From assembly GCF_037975245.1 (NCBI RefSeq), contig NC_092566.1, positions 5,392,001 through 5,456,000 of the forward strand: a DNA stretch of 64,000 nucleotides, written 5' to 3'. Below are positions 61,502 to 64,000 of this stretch, one piece after another; the stretch's first letter is position 1, and each line of letters starts with the position of its first letter. The position numbers and the translations under genes were made by a program. Origin of the DNA: Apostichopus japonicus. Taxonomy: Eukaryota; Echinodermata; Holothuroidea; Aspidochirotida; Stichopodidae. The notes below the pieces were generated by a model. The model was not told the DNA's origin. It saw nothing but the letters and a program-made list of their open reading frames with translations, and did not search any database.

Positions 61502-63660
61502 GTAAGTTAGTCAAATAGGCACAACGTCGTGAAGGTGTTGGTTTGATGTAACGTTAGGCCTAACTTAGTAGTACCGGAGACATTTGCACGTTGGGCACCT
61601 TCCATTCAAAACGTATATTGAAAGAGTGAAGCCTTATTGTGTCCAATGGCCTACTGTAGCTGTTTATTGACAAAACTGTTTATTGTCTGTGTGTTGCCCA
61701 AGTTCAAAGTACAAAAAGAGTAGCATAGGCATGCTGCTGGTAGTACTAACCAAAGTAGTTTCAGACAGCCTTCATGGGAGGATCCAGGCTTTTTAAAAGG
61801 GAAGGGTGTGACCCTAAGGTCATTGAAGTGGACTCCCATTAATGAGAGGGGTATCAGGGAGTTCTTCCCAACCTCCAAAAAGAATATTTGAAGTGGTACA
61901 CTCCAAGGCATATTTAGGTTATATTTATTTATAAAATAAGCCTATCCGAATGTTTAACATGTATACATGCATGGTTTTGCTAAAATTTAATTTTGTGAAA
62001 TTCTAGGTCTGTGAGCAGTCAAATAGTTGTAGCCCCATATAGAGGCCTAAATCTCTTTAATTTATTTAGGAACATATCCAGCTATATACATGTGATATGT
62101 CTTTGTCCGAATGACACTGTCAGACCCAGAAGTTTACAATTGTTATAGCTTGGAATAGTTACTGTACATAAAAGATTGTATGGAAGCACCACAATATATT
62201 TGTCATAAATACAGGGTTCATGCTTGGAAGGAAACTGTGATATTTTATTTTACTGATCATTGTTGCTCATATGTGTGTTAGTTCGTAATGTGTACAGGCA
62301 GAAAATGCGCAACAGCCTTCTTTCATTTTTTACTGCCAAGTTGGGAAAATCAACTGGCACCATTAAATAAGCTGAATTTTGAGGCTCAGGACAGTACATC
62401 CTGAATGAAAATGTGTCAACAGTATTCCAATCTTATTTTGAGGATTACAATGTTTGTTTAAATTGCTGACCAAATGCAAAACTCAGCATGTACAATAATG
62501 GGATCGATAGTCGAAGATATTGAACTTTAGTTATCAGTGGCTGCAGTTTGCCCAATAACATTGGAATAAGACATACTTTAGCCAGCTTTTTACACACTCT
62601 GATTTTTGCACCTAACCCTGAAAGAAATGACTCATGTGAAACGGCTTATTTGATATCTTCAAACAAATTTGTGAACTTAAAATATTGACAAAAGTATTTG
62701 ATAATCAAAAGCAAAGTTTGAGCAATTTTAGAGCTGCTAATATGTGATGTGTGGAAACATTTTCTCCACCTGGAATGACAGTATCTTGGTTACTGTAAAG
62801 TGTAAACTTGGTGTCAAATATGCCTTTTGTTTCTGCTATTTCAGATATATTGATTGCCGGTGTGGTTGTTTTGGTCGTCGTCGCTTACATGTTGGGGAAG
62901 AGATCTACCAACGATCATGTAAATAGCTGTGTTGATAAACACAAACCCAAGGTGGTGAGCACGGTCAATATAGAAGATTTATCCGATGCGACTGCCTTCT
63001 GCCGTTGTTGGAAATCTGGAAAGGTATTCAGCTTCATCTAGTCTGAAGGTTTTTGCCACACTCCTGGCGCAATAACTTTTCCAACTAGTAACGCACCATG
63101 GTCTCGCTGATTCATTTGGCTGGATCCTCTTTTGTTTACAAAACATGAAATAAAAGGGAAACAAAATGATCAAATTTTAATTCAATATATGCCGTAATCC
63201 ATGTAAGTATCTCTGAAAATACTATTGGAACATACACATGGATGTCTAAAAAGAAGAAAATGATACATAACAAGACTGCTACAGTTGCCTGTTTAAATCG
63301 CCTTTTTAGGCACCTACGGAAAAAAAAAAAATCTTTTTGAGAAGAATTTCAGCCTGCATATTATTCACATGTTAAAGCACAGTCAGCAAAAGTTTAGTCA
63401 AATTGCAACATGCAAATTTATGCAAAGATGTATAGTAGGATTTCTACACAAATTTATGTACCTGTAGATAACAATATTTATTGACCATTAAAAATGATTG
63501 GCAAGGTGTGAAATATGATTCCTCCCAAACCTGTTTTCTTAACTGCATTCTTTACTGTTGTTGTTTATTTCAGTTTCCCTATTGTGATGGAAGCCACAAC
63601 AAACACAACAAGGGTTGCGGAGACAATGTTGGCCCTCTGCTGCTGAACAGGAGGAGCTAG
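61495..63660 (+). CDS. CISD: CDGSH iron-sulfur domain protein, CISD1/CISD2 (mitoNEET) type
   Basis: Encodes a small membrane-anchored [2Fe-2S] protein of the outer mitochondrial or ER membrane, a family tied to iron and redox balance. Exons 61495-61501, 62845-63023 and 63574-63660 join in phase (1, then 0) to give 90 residues. The motif [16 protein letters not shown] fits C-x-C-x2-S-x3-P-x-C-D-G-S-H exactly, with three Cys and one His as cluster ligands. [13 protein letters not shown] before it and [17 protein letters not shown] after it are family hallmarks. A hydrophobic anchor (about residues 4-18) lies almost at the N terminus. Exon 1 is inferred from a phase-matched donor. Exons 2 and 3 are certain. 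CISD1 versus CISD2 cannot be decided. Confidence 0.9.
61502..62844 (+). other. CISD intron 1 (inferred)
   Basis: About 1.3 kb between the GTAAGT donor and the TATTTCAG acceptor. AT-rich, no repeat recognised. Confidence 0.5.
62845..63023 (+). CDS. CISD: CISD exon 2 (membrane anchor and first cluster ligands)
   Basis: The acceptor is TGCTATTTCAG and the donor is AAG|GTATTC. It encodes [16 protein letters not shown], a linker, NIEDL and CRCWKSGK with the first two cysteine ligands. Confidence 0.93.
63024..63573 (+). other. CISD intron 2
   Basis: 550 bases, GTATTC to TTTCAG. Contains an A-run at 63320-63331, otherwise nothing seen. Confidence 0.85.
63574..63660 (+). CDS. CISD: CISD exon 3 (CDGSH motif and C terminus)
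   Basis: The acceptor is TTTATTTCAG. It encodes [20 protein letters not shown] then PLLLNRRS and TAG at 63658-63660. It holds the third Cys and the His ligand. Confidence 0.95.
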   Translation, partial: FPYCDGSHNKHNKGCGDNVGPLLLNRRS

Positions 63661-63725
63661 AGTTCCTGATAATAAGCATTGCCATGAAACAATTATATAA
63701 CATTTCAAAATTGGTATAAGGTTTC

Positions 63726-63731
63726 AATAAA
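63726..63731 (+). other. Polyadenylation signal of CISD
   Basis: AATAAA 66 bases after the CISD stop codon, at a suitable place for a short 3' UTR. Confidence 0.55.
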
Positions 63732-64000
63732 CTATATAGAAAAAAAAAACTGTACAATACAGGCCAAGAAAATGAACTCAAGAAAATGAACTCATTGCAG
63801 TGGTTCAAGCAATCATAATTTTATCCTAAAAGCAATTGGCCATTCAACTTTCTTGAAGTTTTTAGTCATCCATGACTTAACACCTTTTTTAGAATGGGTA
63901 CTGAGGTGGTTTTACTTATGTAAAAGCAAATAAATGAGTAAGATGAATATTTTTATCTTAAAGGATTATCTACAGTAGTGACCCTTCACGGTTGCATTTA

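Overview
The window looks like a piece of an intron-rich animal genome. The DNA is AT-rich, the exons are short (59 to about 650 bases) with GT-AG borders, introns reach 11 kb, and there are many tRNA-derived SINEs, small TIR elements and degenerate tandem repeats. The two recognisable genes are animal families. The repeat style suggests a marine invertebrate deuterostome, most plausibly an echinoderm such as a sea cucumber. That placement is inference and was not checked by search.

About two thirds of the window (621-42,598) is one minus-strand gene, a FAM13-family RhoGAP protein. I rebuilt fifteen exons whose splice phases all agree. They run from the start codon at 42,560 to a stop at 621-623 and encode 791 residues. 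Exons 1-4 carry a RhoGAP domain at the extreme N terminus. Later exons encode a conserved helical segment ending in QHLFG, a very acidic exon and a lysine-rich tail. The last exon has a good alternative 5' splice site at 652/653, and the coiled-coil modules expected at a FAM13 C terminus are not seen. The gene may therefore continue past the left edge, with the 621 stop belonging to a short isoform.

At the right end (61,495-63,660) a compact plus-strand, three-exon gene encodes a CDGSH iron-sulfur protein of the CISD1/CISD2 (mitoNEET) type, about 90 residues, with an unusually short N terminus. The two genes are head to head. Between them (42.6-61.4 kb) I find no convincing coding exon. That stretch probably holds the upstream noncoding exon(s) of the FAM13-like gene and the promoters of both genes.

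The rest is repeat biology. It includes a 2.65-kb array (23,588-26,241) packed with nuclear-receptor half-sites and bounded by a 12-bp inverted repeat; a 1,095-bp hAT-like element with an 8-bp target duplication (44,994-46,088) that contains a second TIR element; two TTAA-flanked MITE families, each present as an inverted pair (36,851/38,424 and 53,931/58,125); tRNA-headed SINEs; a LINE 3' remnant; several local tandem repeats; perfect hairpins; and a dispersed family of up to about 150 bp whose copies carry a ready-made 5' splice site, almost all antisense to the host gene. One intronic plus-strand ORF (39,988-40,185) could encode a small secreted peptide.
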